From NCBI RefSeq assembly GCF_001540865.1, contig NC_033621.1, positions 16,708,191 through 16,772,190 of the forward strand: 64,000 bases of DNA, given 5' to 3'. This DNA comes from Ananas comosus (Eukaryota; Streptophyta; Magnoliopsida; Poales; Bromeliaceae). A program made the translations under genes and the position numbers. Below the pieces are notes generated by a model that saw only the letters and a list, made by a program, of their open reading frames with translations, did no database searches and was not told the origin of the DNA. This document shows, piece after piece, positions 36,493 through 49,700 of the stretch. Numbering within the stretch: position 1 is the first letter of the stretch; every line of letters starts with the position of its first letter.

Positions 36493-39400
36493 TTATAAAA
36501 AGAATAAATTATATAATATATCATATATAGTATATAGTGTTATTAATGATATATACTTATATATATATATATGAGGATATATTATATATTAACAAAATAT
36601 TTAGTTTCATATTAGGATATATTAAATAGTATTATTATATATAATTAATTAATTATACATATCTATGAGTAAATATATGGTACATATTATTATACAAATA
36701 AAAATATTTATGTATTATATGATAAATGTATAAAATGGGCCTTCACAAAGCCCGATGGGTATTGGGCATTGGGCTTGGGCTTGGGCCGGGCTGTAATTTT
36801 TAAACAAAATTGGATAAAAGCCCGATCCGAAGTCCAACATTTTCTTTTGGGCCAGGCTTGGGCATAGTATTACCCGACCCAAGCCCGGCCCAGTTCCACC
36901 CCTACGTACTGGTACTCAGTACAAAAACAGAGTACTGCGTACCGGTAATCAAAATCGCGCACTAGTACTCATTACAAGAAATAGTTTTTCAGATTTCGAA
37001 TTTTGAGGAACTGCTGAGATACTCAATAGTATCAGTACTGAAACTTCAAATACTGATACCCAACATTCAGAACCTTCAAATCTTCGATGTTTTCACCGTG
37101 ATATCGACTCAGAACATGAACAAATAGGGCTGCTAGCATTGCAGGTTCTCAATATAATTCTGAATTTCCAAAAGCCAAGCATCTCAAGAAAAATGAAATT
37201 AGCACGTAATTTGTTGAAAAAATGAAAGTTTATAGAATGGCATAAATCATTTCGTGTTCTAAAATCAAAAAGCAGTTTGATCAAGTATCGTCTCTATATA
37301 TCACAACATTCTCAGGTGCTGATGCCGCCGGTGGGAACGGCGCGGCTAAGAGAGGAATGGTTTTGCCATTCCAGCCGCTTTCGCTTGCTTTCAACCACGT
37401 GAACTACTACGTCGACATGCCTCCTGTAAGTCATCTCCACAAGCATAACCCAGCGCTTGCTCCATGTTGTCCTATTTCCTGCAAGAAACCATAGCATAGG
37501 AATAAAAGTCTGCTCTTTTCCAAAGAAAAAGAAATTCCTGCTCTCTGTGAAGCAGCAATAAAAGATTAAAAAAAAAAAAATGAATTTTTTTTTTTTAAAA
37601 AAAAAACGTTCCGTAATAGACCACAAGTAGATCTGATGTTAGGCATTCCTGCCATATATTTCTGATTCAAATATTCTGCATGTATTAAATAACCTACTCG
37701 GGGTGACTGAATGAGGAGGACATCAGCAGACCTTCAATTTGCACTGATTCATGTAGATCAATAATGTATAAACAATGCTTCTTTTGTTTATTTTTTGCAC
37801 ATTTTAATGATACAGACCTTTTCCGAGAAGAGCATTTATGCATAAATAAGTGCACGGCACAAGCGAAAACTGGGAAGAAAGCTATGAAATCTCATGCTGA
37901 ATAGTTTTGCACTTTGTTATTTTCAGGAAATGAAGAGCCAAGGAGCCGAGGAAAGCCGTCTCCAGCTACTCTGTGACGTCAGCAGTGCTTTTCGTCCCGG
38001 TGTCCTGACGGCGTTGGTTGGCGTCAGTGGAGCCGGAAAGAGTACCTTGATGGACGTCCTCGCAGGGAGAAAGACCGGAGGGTATATCGAAGGAGATATC
38101 AGAATTTCTGGTTACCCTAAGATGCAAGAAACATTCGCTCGTATAAGCGGTTACTGTGAACAAAATGACATTCATTCGCCGAACCTCACGGTTCACGAAT
38201 CTCTTATTTACTCAGCCTGGTTGCGTCTTTCCCAAGACATAGACAAGGAAACACGAGAGGCATGCATGCTGCAGTTTAATTTCTTCTACTTGCGTTTTCG
38301 TATTTGGCAGACAAAACCAAACTTCTTTTCCTGCAAGACTAAATTGTGCATGATTGAACCAATAATACGTACTCTGCGATTTCTACTGATTTGCGCTACC
38401 AATTCTAGAGTTTTTATAATATTAAAGTGCTAAGAAAAATTTTGGTGAGTAGTGCGTGCATCATCAAACTGTTCTGATCTGTTTGCCTTCCTTTTTTCTG
38501 ATTAAAAACTTTGGGCTGCTGTAGATGTTTGTGGACGAGGTCATGCAGCTGGTCGAGCTTGATGTGTTGAAAGATGCTCTAGTGGGCCTTCCAGGGGTCG
38601 ATGGTTTATCGACCGAGCAACGAAAGAGGCTTACAATTGCCGTCGAATTGGTCGCAAATCCTTCCATTATCTTCATGGATGAGCCAACATCTGGCCTCGA
38701 CGCAAGAGCTGCAGCCATCGTTATGCGAACGGTGAGGAACACGGTGAATACCGGACGGACCGTCGTGTGCACAATCCACCAGCCAAGCATCGATATATTT
38801 GAATCTTTCGATGAGGTTCTCACTCATATACTTCTTTAGCTCCTCCTCTGATCTTCGTCATTAATGGTAGATCAGCTAAACAGACTGACGCTTTCTTTCT
38901 TGCAGCTTCTCTTGCTGAAGAGGGGAGGACAAGTCATTTACGCCGGAGAGCTCGGTCGTCACTCGTACAGACTTATAGAATATTTCCAAGTGAGTTCTAC
39001 GCCCAGATCTTGTTCAAATTTTGTCTGCAGTTTCTGCAAAACAAAATTTGGCTCGCCCTTTTCCGCCCGTGACCTTCGATTCTCATTGTGCATGCAATGT
39101 TTGTTATGACCTTTTGCTTATAGCTGCTATATTCAAAAAGGTAGTTGTAGCTTTACTTTAACTCTCATGCAAGGATTGCCCGTGCCGTATCATGATAAGC
39201 CCATGCTGGCTCATGACACGAAATCACGCCAACACTATATCAACAAAATGTTCTTTTTAAAAAAAAAAAAAAAAATAGGAATTGTTTGAGTTTTTCTTTT
39301 TAAGGTGAAATGCTTTGCAAATTAATACTTTTCCATACTTAAAAATATGCAGATCTTATAGATCTACTAATATTTGGAGCAATTGTATATATAATACTAA

Positions 39401-42400
39401 TCATTAGAGATATTAAAACTCTTAAAAGCGCTCTTAAAAACTTTATGCCAATGCGCGTCAGTATGTTAGTGGCTTGCCACCAGCAAAAGTGAGCCGTGCC
39501 TGGCGTGCCGTGCAGTGTTATAAAGTGCAACCAGGAAAACCACACAAACCGTGCCAGCGGCGCGCGACAATCCTTGCTCTCATAATTTCTCAAATAGTTA
39601 AACTTTGGGAAATGAAATAGTTCAATGAATTAGTTGCAGTTTGAACAACTTTGATCCTAATGAGAAACTCTTATAGTTACTAAATTGGATCGCTGGAAAT
39701 TAGCTACTGTAAAGTGGCTCTCAAAAAGTACTCTACTGGTTAAAGATAGATTCAAAAGAAAGCACAAATTTTGCCACATGAAACTCACAAGAAAACATTT
39801 TCACAGGCAATTCCTGGCATTCCGAAAATCCCTGATGGTTACAACCCGGCAACATGGATGCTCGAAATAAGTACCCCTCAAGTTGAGACTCGCCTGAATA
39901 TCGATTTCGCTGAAGTATACGCCCATTCTGCTCTGTACCAGTAAGCGGGCATGCTTATATTTTTCGGTCACGAAACTCTGTTGCCGAGCTGAATAAGTTT
40001 TCAGAGAGCTTACTTACCCATCTTAAATTTTCATTCAGGAGAAATCAGGAACTTATTAAGGAGTTGAGCATTCCTGCACCAGGTTCCAAGGATCTATCAT
40101 TTCCTACCAAATATTCCCAGAGTTTCACTACTCAGTGCATGGCCAATTTTTGGAAGCAGTATTGGTCTTACTGGAGGAACCCACAATACAATGCTATCCG
40201 CTTCTTCATGACAACAATAATCGGTCTTATCTTTGGCACAATATTTTGGAATAAGGCAAAAAAGACGTAAGTTGCGAATTTGTCTTTGTATGCTCGTTAT
40301 TATACCATGTCAACAGAATGCTTCTTAAAAGAAAACTAAACAAGCAATGTAAAGTAACACCTAAACATGGTAAGTAGAACATCGTAATTACGAACGGTGT
40401 AGAGCTAATATACTATCGGAAGTATAGAGGATTAATTTGATTCTTGGATCAAGAATTGTACGGTTGGGATTATTACGGTCCCCCCTAAGATTGAGTAATA
40501 CTCCTAAGGTTGAGTGGTCTCCATAGGGTAATAGCAGTAATCCAAAGGTTAAAAATGATCAAAGGAGTTGATCTAAGAGCTAAAAAATCAAAAGCACCAT
40601 ATCCTCTATACTTCCGCTAGCATAGTAGCTCTACTCATTATGAACGTATCTAAAATTATAAAAGCTGAAAATATAGCTATTATCAAAGTCCACATTGTCA
40701 TGCGTCCCTAGGATCTCGTGTGCACATCTCATTATCATCCTTTAATTACCATTCCACTAATGTCGCTTCCTATTTATAAAATGCAATTCATGATTGAGAT
40801 AGTAAAGCAATGCTTGTAGCGTTAAAAAAATCAGCAAACTTACTGTACTGCTACTAGATATCTACTTGAAGCAAGTATTTTTGGGATATTTATCTCGTTT
40901 AAGTAATCCATTGATCAACAGGTTTTCGTTTCAACTCCTGTGCTTCACGGAAAACTACTTGGGCACTTAATTTGACACTAATTACATGTTAATGAACCAC
41001 ATTGTTTAGCACATTAGCATGTTCCTGTTACTGCTTTCAACATGGCATGGCTCTTGTGATACCCTTTATGTGGATAATATTTTTCTTTTGCTCATTATTG
41101 TTGTACTATATAAAAGCCACAGAAAAAACTTACAGATGAATATATGTGCATTATATTCATCCCTCCTATTTATCAACTAAGAAAAGGAATAACAAAAGAA
41201 TAAAACAAAACAAAACAAAACAAAACAAAACTATCGCCCCAATGCTAAGTGCATTTCTTGTTGTTTAAACAGAAGCTCAGAACAAGACCTAACCAATCTT
41301 CTGGGTGCAATTTATGCTGCTGTTTTATTCCTCGGAGCCTCCAATTCTATCACAGTGCAGCCAGTCGTAGGCATTGAGAGGACGGTCTTCTACCGTGAAA
41401 AGGCAGCCGGAATGTACTCTCCCTTGTCTTATGCGTTTGCTCAAGTAAATCCGCTACACTTCTGTTTTTTTATCATAATTAAAGAAAATTTGTAGCCAAT
41501 TGCTTTGATCTGTCACTTCACAAAAAAGAATGAAACAAAAGGTAGGCACTCAGGCACAACATGGCAACCTTGTTATTAGAGGTCTATTTCTTTCAAAAAA
41601 GCACATTTGGCCCTCCAGTTTATCTTGTGACAAGGATCTGGATCTTCCTTAATAACTCTGTTCAACAGTAACATTGCTAATTTGCAAACTAAATTAAATC
41701 TAAGGCTGTCAAAAAAAAGCTCGCGGCACACGAGCTGCTCAAGCTGTGCTTAGTTTTGAGCTCGGTTCGAGCTTGTTGATTTATGAAGCACGCCTAGCTC
41801 GAAGTCGAATGTCCAGAGTTCGATAAATTAAACAAGACAAGCTCGAGCTAGGTGTTGTTCGCTTGAGCTCGGCTCTACAAAAGCTTGAAATATATAAATA
41901 TATATACATTTGTTAAAAAAAAACATATGCAATTTTAGATATTGTATATACAACGTACTACTTGGTTTACTAGTCAAATTTGACCTTTGTTTTATGAAGG
42001 TGTTGGTTCGACCCTGTCCAAATCCTTGCATTCGTTGTTGTTAAATTGCTTACTACAGCTAGGAGATTTTTCACATAATATTTTTGCTGTATCTTGCCAC
42101 CAAGCAGAGCTCGACCTAGCTCCATAAAGGAACAAGCCAGTTCTGAGGTTGGTTGTGAAAGGCCCAACTCAAGCCCAATCTGACTATTTTGGGCCAAGCC
42201 GGGCTAACCTTAGCCCACTCAAGCTCCGCTCATTTACACCCGTAGTTAGATCCTAACTCGAATCGTTCATTCTAGGTAACTCAGTCATCACCCAACACAT
42301 CCCAAAACTGTGTTATGGATCAAACATGTTCATGAGAATGTCCTTCTCAATAAACCTTCTCTACCCTGTTTGCTATTGATGCTTAAAGGCATTAATTCTA

Positions 42401-44081
42401 CGTACTTTGAATACTTGGACCTTATGTTAGCTCGTGTTAGTAGTCTTTATGAGAACTCTTAGAGCATATAGGAGACAAATCTCTTCTCATTATACAGTCA
42501 ATAATTGATGATAAATTTTTGGCTAAATTACAGTTTTGGTCCTCAAACTATGAGGCGTAGGACACATTGGTCTTCAAACTTTTATTTGTTACAATTTATA
42601 GCTCGAAACTGACAAATTGTTGCAATCAAGTCCCGCAATCCAATTTAGTTAACTAAATGTTGACATGACACTGATATGAAAATGATGTGCCATTTTAATT
42701 ATCGTCGCGTCATCAATTATAATACTGCTATCTCATTTTGACATGAGCAGCACATCAATATTTAATCAACTAAATTAAGTAGCGAGACTTAAGTACAACA
42801 ATTCAGAAAGTTTAAGCTAGAAATTACAATAAATTAAAGTATGGGAACCGAAGTGTTATGTATCTCATAGTTTGAGGACAAAAAGTATAATTTAGCATAA
42901 TTTTTTAATTAGAAAAACATAAATAGCCTCATTTTATTGTGATTCTCAAAAAGCGAAAAAGAAAGAGTAAACACTATTCCACTATACAATACAAAATTAC
43001 AAACTAATGTGGTCTCCAAACATTCACTTATCAAGATTAATAGGCTAAAGAGGCTAAAGAGACCTATATATGCAAAGACACCGATCTCAAATTTGCCCTC
43101 CTCCAGGAAAACAAAAAAATAATATCTCAAATTTTCCTTTTATATGCATATGACAATTTTCTATACGCATGCCAAGTAAGAAATTTATCATTTGTATTCG
43201 CAGGTCAGCATCGAGATTATCTACAACTTTGTACAGACAATTATCTACGTTTTGCTCATTTACTCAATGATCGGCTTTACGTGGCACGCAGACAAGTTCT
43301 TCTATTTCTTCTACTTCCTTTTCATGTGCTTTAACTACTTCACAATGTACGGCATGATGGTGGTAGCAGCCACTCCTAGCCATCACATTTCCGGCATTGT
43401 ATCGTCCTTCCTCTTAAGCTTCTGGAACTTGTTCTCAGGATTTGTTATACCAAGACCCGTACGTGGTTACTCATCACTAAAATACATAATTTTCTTGCCG
43501 ACACAGCCATGCAATTGCAAATTTTGCAAATACCCCTGCAAAGTTGGTATTTGTGTGCGTCTCTGAAAATAGCATTCATTTGTATCCATACAACTACCAA
43601 AGGTATATATATGCAAAGGCACCTTGCATATGTACACCCGGTGGATGCACATTCACAAATAAACAAGGTTTGTTTTTAGAGGTACAACCTTGCGAGGATA
43701 TGGGTAATTCTGCATATTTGCAAGGATGTAGATGCAAGAAAACTGTCTACAATTGAATTACCTTTACTCCTACAACACAGAAGACTAATATTTCAATTTT
43801 CCATTTTATAGTTGATTCCAGTATGGTGGAGGTGGTACTACTGGGGAGACCCTATCGCTTGGACTATATATGGGGTGATAACATCCCAGCTAGGTGACAA
43901 AGAGAACAATGTCTCAATTCCTGGGTCGACGAGTTTAACAGTGAAAGAGTACTTGAGAAAGAACCAAGGGTATAAGCATGACTTCCTCGGCTATGTGGTT
44001 CTCGCTCACCTCGGATTTGTCCTCACCTTCTTCTTCATCTTTGGATATTCTATCAAGTTTCTCAACTTCCAAAAGAGATAG
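29795..44081 (+). CDS. PDR-type full-size ABCG transporter
   Basis: This encodes a membrane ATP-driven exporter; plant family members move terpenoids, hormones or defence compounds across the plasma membrane, and the substrate here is unknown. Joining 20 exons gives 4353 nt, 1450 aa: 29795-30141, 30323-30443, 30925-31007, 31119-31203, 31527-31817, 31939-32029, 33270-34170, 34278-34438, 34711-34814, 35218-35383, 35482-35607, 37316-37425, 37927-38259, 38525-38815, 38906-38989, 39807-39940, 40039-40266, 41273-41444, 43204-43458, 43812-44081. NBD1: Walker [10 protein letters not shown] (190-198), signature ISGGQKKR (329-336), Walker B ALFMDE (349-354), Gln in the H-loop (LLQPAPET) as usual for PDRs. 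NBD2: GVSGAGKST (894-902), LSTEQRK, IIFMDE (1021-1026), His1058. Membrane domains follow each NBD. Frame is open throughout. Intron 13 starts with GC. It resembles the NpPDR/ABCG29-like group, uncertainly. Confidence 0.93.
35683..37060. other. Repeat-like filler in ABCG intron 11
   Basis: Apart from the hAT-type element at 36236-36904, this intron part holds sequence unlike its surroundings. 36195-36235 and 36905-37060 carry several GTACTGGTAC and GTACCGGTA-like words, recalling the palindrome type seen in LTRs at 6090-6300 and 55218-55370. It may be a reversed fragment of that LTR superfamily. Borders were not found. Confidence 0.35.
36236..36904. mobile_element. Non-autonomous hAT-type element in ABCG intron 11
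   Basis: The termini TAGGGGTGGAACTGGG and CCCAGTTCCACCCCTA are perfect inverted repeats, and the 8-bp flanks CGTACTGG (36228-36235 and 36905-36912) are identical. GGCCCGGGC-type words cluster near both ends, and the middle is TA-rich. The perfect duplication suggests a fairly recent insertion. It leaves the exons untouched. Confidence 0.88.
40399..40634. mobile_element. TA-type MITE in ABCG intron 17
   Basis: The left end GTAGAGCTAATATACTATCG and the right end ending GCATAGTAGCTCTAC are inverted. The interior includes an imperfect inverted CCTAAG/GGTTGAGTG region. It belongs with the other MITEs that end in the TAGCATAGTAG signature. Confidence 0.65.
41701..42244. mobile_element. Old hAT-type MITE in ABCG intron 18
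   Basis: The element starts TAAGGCTGTCAAAA and ends TTTACACCCGTA, with flanks ATTAAATC (41693-41700) and GTTAGATC (42245-42252) matching at 6 of 8. GAGCTCG words cluster at both ends. Divergent termini and flanks suggest an old insertion. Confidence 0.6.
42521..42897. mobile_element. Mutator-like MITE in ABCG intron 18
   Basis: The inverted ends read GGCTAAATTACAGTTTTGG and TCAAACTATGAG. They are flanked by 9-mers TAAATTTTT (42512-42520) and TAATTTTTT (42898-42906), one mismatch. The GGCTAAATT terminus is shared with 49526-50036, and a related fragment lies at about 21045-21200 inside the CACTA element. Confidence 0.6.
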
Positions 44082-44350
44082 GCCAACTAAAATGGAAGAT
44101 ATTTTACGACAGTTCAGAAACACAAGTTAGTGTGATGTGAGGACTAACATTGACTATATGGCTCCCCAAGTTGATGGTTGAAGCGGATTATGCCTTGCTA
44201 TGCTTTTCTTGGTCTCTCTGTCAGTTAATATTCCCTTTTAAGTAAATATATATCAAGGGCAGCTACTTTTTGCTTCTCGCGTACAAGATAGATTCATATA
44301 TAGAGTACCCATGGTACTAATGCATACGTGTTATTGATTGTAACTGGAAA

Positions 44351-44356
44351 AATAAA
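44351..44356 (+). terminator. Probable poly(A) signal of the ABCG gene
   Basis: AATAAA lies 270 bp after the stop codon in AT-rich sequence. It is the first canonical signal downstream, so it is a reasonable but unproved 3' end marker. Confidence 0.45.
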
Positions 44357-44571
44357 ATCTTGTTTATTTATGTTTCCCGAGTCACAATGGATCAGTATAT
44401 CAAACTGGAAAGAAGTAAAATCAAGTTATAGTAATTGTGCTTTAAGTTTGAAGCAATAATTAACAAAAGTGCTTGTTCTGAAAGGAACGTTTTAGTAGGG
44501 TGATTATGTCTTTATCAATTTTATTTTTTTCTCAACATTTAGGAATATGTTTTGAGTTAGATTTGTGACTG

Positions 44572-44609
<38 letters not shown>

Positions 44610-44673
44610 TAAGCTGTCGATATCCTTAAATTTTCTTATACTAAGGAACGCTNGAGATAACATGAGTTTCATG

Positions 44674-44730
<57 letters not shown>

Positions 44731-44736
<6 letters not shown>

Positions 44737-44960
44737 GACTGGAATACTATTAATAGAACCAATGACTTGGTGCAATTAAGTTTTCTGCCCTTGAATTAAA
44801 AGATGTGCAGTTAGGATAATGTGGGCCCCCTAGGGTTGAGTGGGTGGTTAGTTGAATAATATAATCGAACGGATGAAAATAATAAAAGAGGTAAATCTAA
44901 CGGCAGAAAACTTGATAGCACCAAATGCTTCGTGCTATCGATAGTATCCCAACCGAACTC
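44731..44960. mobile_element. TA-flanked MITE
   Basis: The ends read GACTGGAATACTATTAATAG and CTATCGATAGTATCCC, imperfectly inverted, with TA microsatellites on both sides (44669-44730 and 44961-44982). An N at 44653 lies just to the left. Confidence 0.65.
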
Positions 44961-45016
<56 letters not shown>

Positions 45017-45018
<2 letters not shown>

Positions 45019-45240
45019 AGGGCTACTATGCTACTAGGAGCACAACAGCCCTTGTGCTCCTAATTGTTAGGAAGTGAGAGAGAAGAGAAATTGATGAGAA
45101 ATTGGGTGTCTCAATTTCTTCTCTTTAAATTTCTCCAATTTCTCTTCTCTCTCTCATCCTAACCACCCATCAAAATTGACGGATGGTTAGAAAATTAGGA
45201 GCACAAGGATTGCTGTGCTCCAAATAGCACAGTAGATCTA

Positions 45241-45242
<2 letters not shown>
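45017..45242. mobile_element. TA-flanked MITE, AGAGAAATTG type
   Basis: The ends CTACTATGCTACTAGGAGCA and GTGCTCCAAATAGCACAGTAG are inverted, and the interior is an inverted AAATTTCTC/GAGAAATTG region. Its flanks are GA and CT microsatellites next to TA runs. It is the closest relative of 28334-28587. Confidence 0.8.
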
Positions 45243-45282
<40 letters not shown>

Positions 45283-45284
45283 TT

Positions 45285-46049
45285 GAAGTCCTTTATTTTA
45301 ACCAAAAAGGTGTGTCTGAGAACACTTGTTCATGGGAATAGATGTTTACTGAGAGTTCAATCAGTGTAGACGTTGGCAGGCCTAGAATTAAAGCATGAAA
45401 GCCTGCCTAGGTTGTAGTAAACTGCTAAGTTACATATGCAAAATTTAAGGACATGGCTGTATGGCAAAGTTTTGGGCTTAGATGGGAAATGATAGCATCC
45501 TCTCCCATGCCAACATTTTGATCAGAGAGAATGGCATTCCGGCCCCTGTTCCATGCCTACTCCAATGCGGGGTACATGTCATCTAACCCCTTACTAGACT
45601 CTGGCATCCTAGTCTGGAACTGGATCTCATTCGAAGGTAAATTGGTAGTCGTCTATTTGATTTCCTATGTGGTTAGCAAACCGAACAAACGGAATTCAGT
45701 CACCCCACCTACAATGTCGGTCCATTTCATATCCATTTTAATTTCCAATTTCGAGTCCAATCATGAATCAAATATGCCCCTAAAATGCTAACAACTACTA
45801 CTGCCACCTTGCTATCATGCTAGTCCCAGAACTGCAAATACAGGAAGATTGAGAACCCTTACAACAATGTAGTAAAACCAACAAACAAAAGGGAGCAGTA
45901 ATACTTATAGTTCAACGTTTATCTGTACATAGTACTGTATTCACTTAATGTAATGATAATGAGCCATCTTAACACAGTGCGGAACTATTGGAATTCTCAA
46001 TCTGCTAACTTTTGCAAATAAGGGAAGGCTAACCAACCTTTTGGAAGAT
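45285..46049. other. Gap between two convergent genes
   Basis: The 3' ends of the ABCG gene and the kelch gene face each other across this interval. An 86-codon open frame at 45531-45791 has no recognisable motif and is not credited. No poly(A) signal for the minus-strand gene was identified with confidence. Confidence 0.5.
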
Positions 46050-46710
46050 CTAAGAAGCAATGAGTGTGTGATCCTCCCCATTAGAGATCAGCTCCTTGTA
46101 CTCATTCAGCAAAGCTGGAATATCATCCATACGCAACTGAGGAAAATCCATCACAACAACTGAGTAGGATTTATAGAAGCAAAAGGAACAAGAACTATAA
46201 TCTGCCTATCACCAAGTGCATATATAAACATTTTTGCCATTCATCTAGATCTTACGGCTAGGTCTTCCATAAATATGAGGCAAAAAGAATATGAAAAAGT
46301 ATCAACAACCAATCAAGAAAAAGTGGCACTCGAACCAATATTTACACATGGCGAGTAATTGGACTGCGGCTAAAATCTGAGTGAGAATGGACTGGAATGA
46401 GCAATAGAATTGTTGAGTCTCCCTAAAATTGGATTCACAAACATATGTTGTTTTTATTTATATTTTATGGTCCACAAAGTTGAAAGGTCTTGCTTAAAGG
46501 ATAGGAGTCCAGAAATGCTACTCATTTGAGAAGATAAGGGGCTGTTTGGTTCCACGTAAAACTGCGAAAAAAAATTTTCGGTGGAAAAAAAATTTTCGAA
46601 GGAAAATAAATTTTACGCTTTAGCATTTGGTTTGTAGGAAAAGAAAAGTAGTTTTCCGTTACGGTTGTTTGGTTGAAAGGAAAAGAAAAAAAAGTTAGTT
46701 ATAAATAAAA

Positions 46711-46764
<54 letters not shown>

Positions 46765-49700
46765 AATATATAATAATTATTATATTACATATATTAGTAT
46801 TATAGTTTAGATTTATAAATGAAATATATTTAAAATATATTATGCAAAAATTAAATATGTAATATAATATATAATAGTACATATTTAATACTATAAAATA
46901 AATTACTAGATATTTATAAATAATATTTATAAATAAAATATTTTATATATATATATATATATAAAAGTGGGGAAGAGAGAGACGTCCATCTCCTCACGCT
47001 GTCCACGAGGTGGAGCGGACCTCGTGGACCGCGCCTTTTTTTCTCCCCGCCCCGTGCTCAACGCCGCGCGAGGTCCATCATGGACCTCGCCTCATGCAGT
47101 CCACGAGGCACTGCGAACCTCGTGGACCGCGCCTTTTCTTCTCCCGCGCGGCGTGCGTGCGCAACGCTGCGCGTTTTCGTTTTCCGCTCAAATTGAGCGG
47201 AAAACGAAAACCTCATTTTTTCAAGAATCTGTAAAAAAAAGTTTTCCGAAAAAATTTTTTACGAGCCACCAAACACGAGAATTTCACTTTTCATCCGAAA
47301 AAAAATTTTCGGAGTGATTTTACGAGGAACCAAACTTGCCTAAGCGGAAAACAAAAGGCTGTAACAGTTCAAAGGTATGTGCATACCTGAGAGGCACCTT
47401 TCAAATGGAAAAAACGGTGAACTTCATATCCTAGGAGACTTGAGGCAGATGTTAAGTCAAAGGCAAAACTTCCTCTGTCATAAAGCAGAAAATAATATTA
47501 TGAAAAAGAAAATTCCTGGAAAATAAATCACTGAAAGATACCATGACAAACCCCTAAAAGTCAAATATTGCAGTTATAAAGTATAAACCTTCACCATGAA
47601 AAGACAGCAGAAGAATAGCTTACAGGTGGTGATGAACAGTAAGCCGTTGATAATCTCGGAGCAATGGGCCAAGCTCCTGCAGCTGTATTGAAGTTGCTGG
47701 AGATCTTTTCCAGTGCTCACGAAGTGCCTGTTCTTCAGCTCAATATTATAAGATTAATAAAATACAAAAGCAATACAAGAATTTTAAATTACACAAGAGA
47801 ACCCCAAAATACCTGAATGCATGCAGTTTGATCCCTAGTAAGTAGTGACTCCCCAGAAAACCTCGATGACAACTCAATAAGCTCTTTGTCTTCAGCTTCA
47901 TCGACAAGATTTACCTGAGCTTTAGAAGAAGAAAACGAGATCCCCAATCTCTTCTGCAATTCAACAATTGGCGACTCGGTTTGAACTTCCTGCAAGAGAA
48001 TACAGGTAAATTACAGTATAAACAAGTCTATTTTTTTTTCTTTTTTCCTTTTTTTTTTTTTTTGGTTTTGGGGGAGGATAATTTTAGAATACAATTTGCA
48101 ATATCCTTCCTTACCTTTGCCATAGACTCTGATGGACCATCTAAGAACATGACAGTTCTACTTTCTTGAGGGATACTCGGAGTTAACTGTAATCTCTTTG
48201 CAATAGGATCATCTGCATCACAATTGATAGAAGAGAATAAACAAAATGAAGAAAAGACCTTCAGACATAAGTATCATCTGACTTCTATGAGGAAAACTAT
48301 CTTAGTTACACCATGCAGCGAAAAGCACACAGAGCTCAATCTAGGAAATAGAAATTTAGGTTTCGAGAGATGACGGAAAAGCACATAAGTTTTCAGTTTA
48401 ATCCCACAAAGGTTGCGGTAACATTTCTGAGGCATATCTAACTTTATTGTGTCTTTAGCGCCTTTTGTCCTTATTTCTAAAGAGCTCCACTCTAAGAAGC
48501 AGGCTTCTGACTTTGAAGGATATTAAATAAATGAACTTGCTGGCATTATTCCCTTTCCGACTGATAAGTAATTACCGCAGAAAGACAAAGGATGCAATGC
48601 ATAATTGCAAACAATTTTAATATATCTTGTCCTTTTACTGAAAGGAGCTTCTAAAGAGCTATGAAGTATTTAAACCCAGACTATTCTATTTAAAGAATTG
48701 AGTTACACTATTTCTTCAAAACTTCTAGAGAGCTCAGTTTGCTCTTCACAGATTCCAAACATGATTTTCGATGTAAATTCTGCGGCAACATATAACAAGA
48801 AAAAAGTCATGTCATTATAGAGCATATTACAATAGTAATACCTTCTGGAACTAGCCACCACAAATCACCAAACGTCGTTTTTCCATCAAAACCACCAAAT
48901 AATAGATAATGAGAACCAATGCATGTCATGGAGTGATATGCCCGAGGAGGAGGCGGCTCATCACTTGTAGACAGACGCTTCCACTGAACAGAGACTGAAT
49001 AGGCACCAGATTATTTAGTAGCATTAGAACTATAAAAGAATGAAATATATAGTATTAGAAACACTCGTAGGCTTTTCACACCAAAGATCATCCTACTGTC
49101 AAGATAACCAAACAAGTAGATGATGAGGATGGCATATTCAAATGTTGATAGAACATCAAAAAAATTACACAACAATAAAAGAAAAATAAGTTATAAAAGA
49201 GCTGGAATGAAGATACTTGGTTAATAAGTAATAACCTGAAGGTGACAACAAGTTATCTTGATTGAGGATAAGAAAATGATTCCTTTGTTGCGCAATTGCA
49301 GGGAAGTAAATATTACCTATTACATATGTTTTAGCTGGCAGGAAGCAAAAGTACGGTAATCTCAAAGTGATCTACTGTGAGAATCAGCTAAGCAAAGGTC
49401 CTCAGATATTGCATTAGTTTGTCTAATATAACTAAGAAAATAAAAGGAAGATATTGTTCTAAACATTGAACCGCCGATGTGCCAGAAATTATTCAGCTTA
49501 TCATGCTATACTATATAAGATTTTAGGCTAAATTAAAAGAAGCCCCCTCGCACTTTTAGCGCTTGTCTCAATTACTCGCATGCATGCAAAATTGCATCAA
49601 TTGCTCCCCTACACTTTATCATTATCTCAAATAGGTCCAGCTATTTAGGATAAATGTTGAATTCAACTATAAAACTTCCTAAAAATAAATTTACAGATGA

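Noticed and set aside
45531..45791. 86-codon frame between the two convergent genes
   Set aside because: No motif, no plausible promoter or poly(A) context, and ordinary length for chance in this composition.
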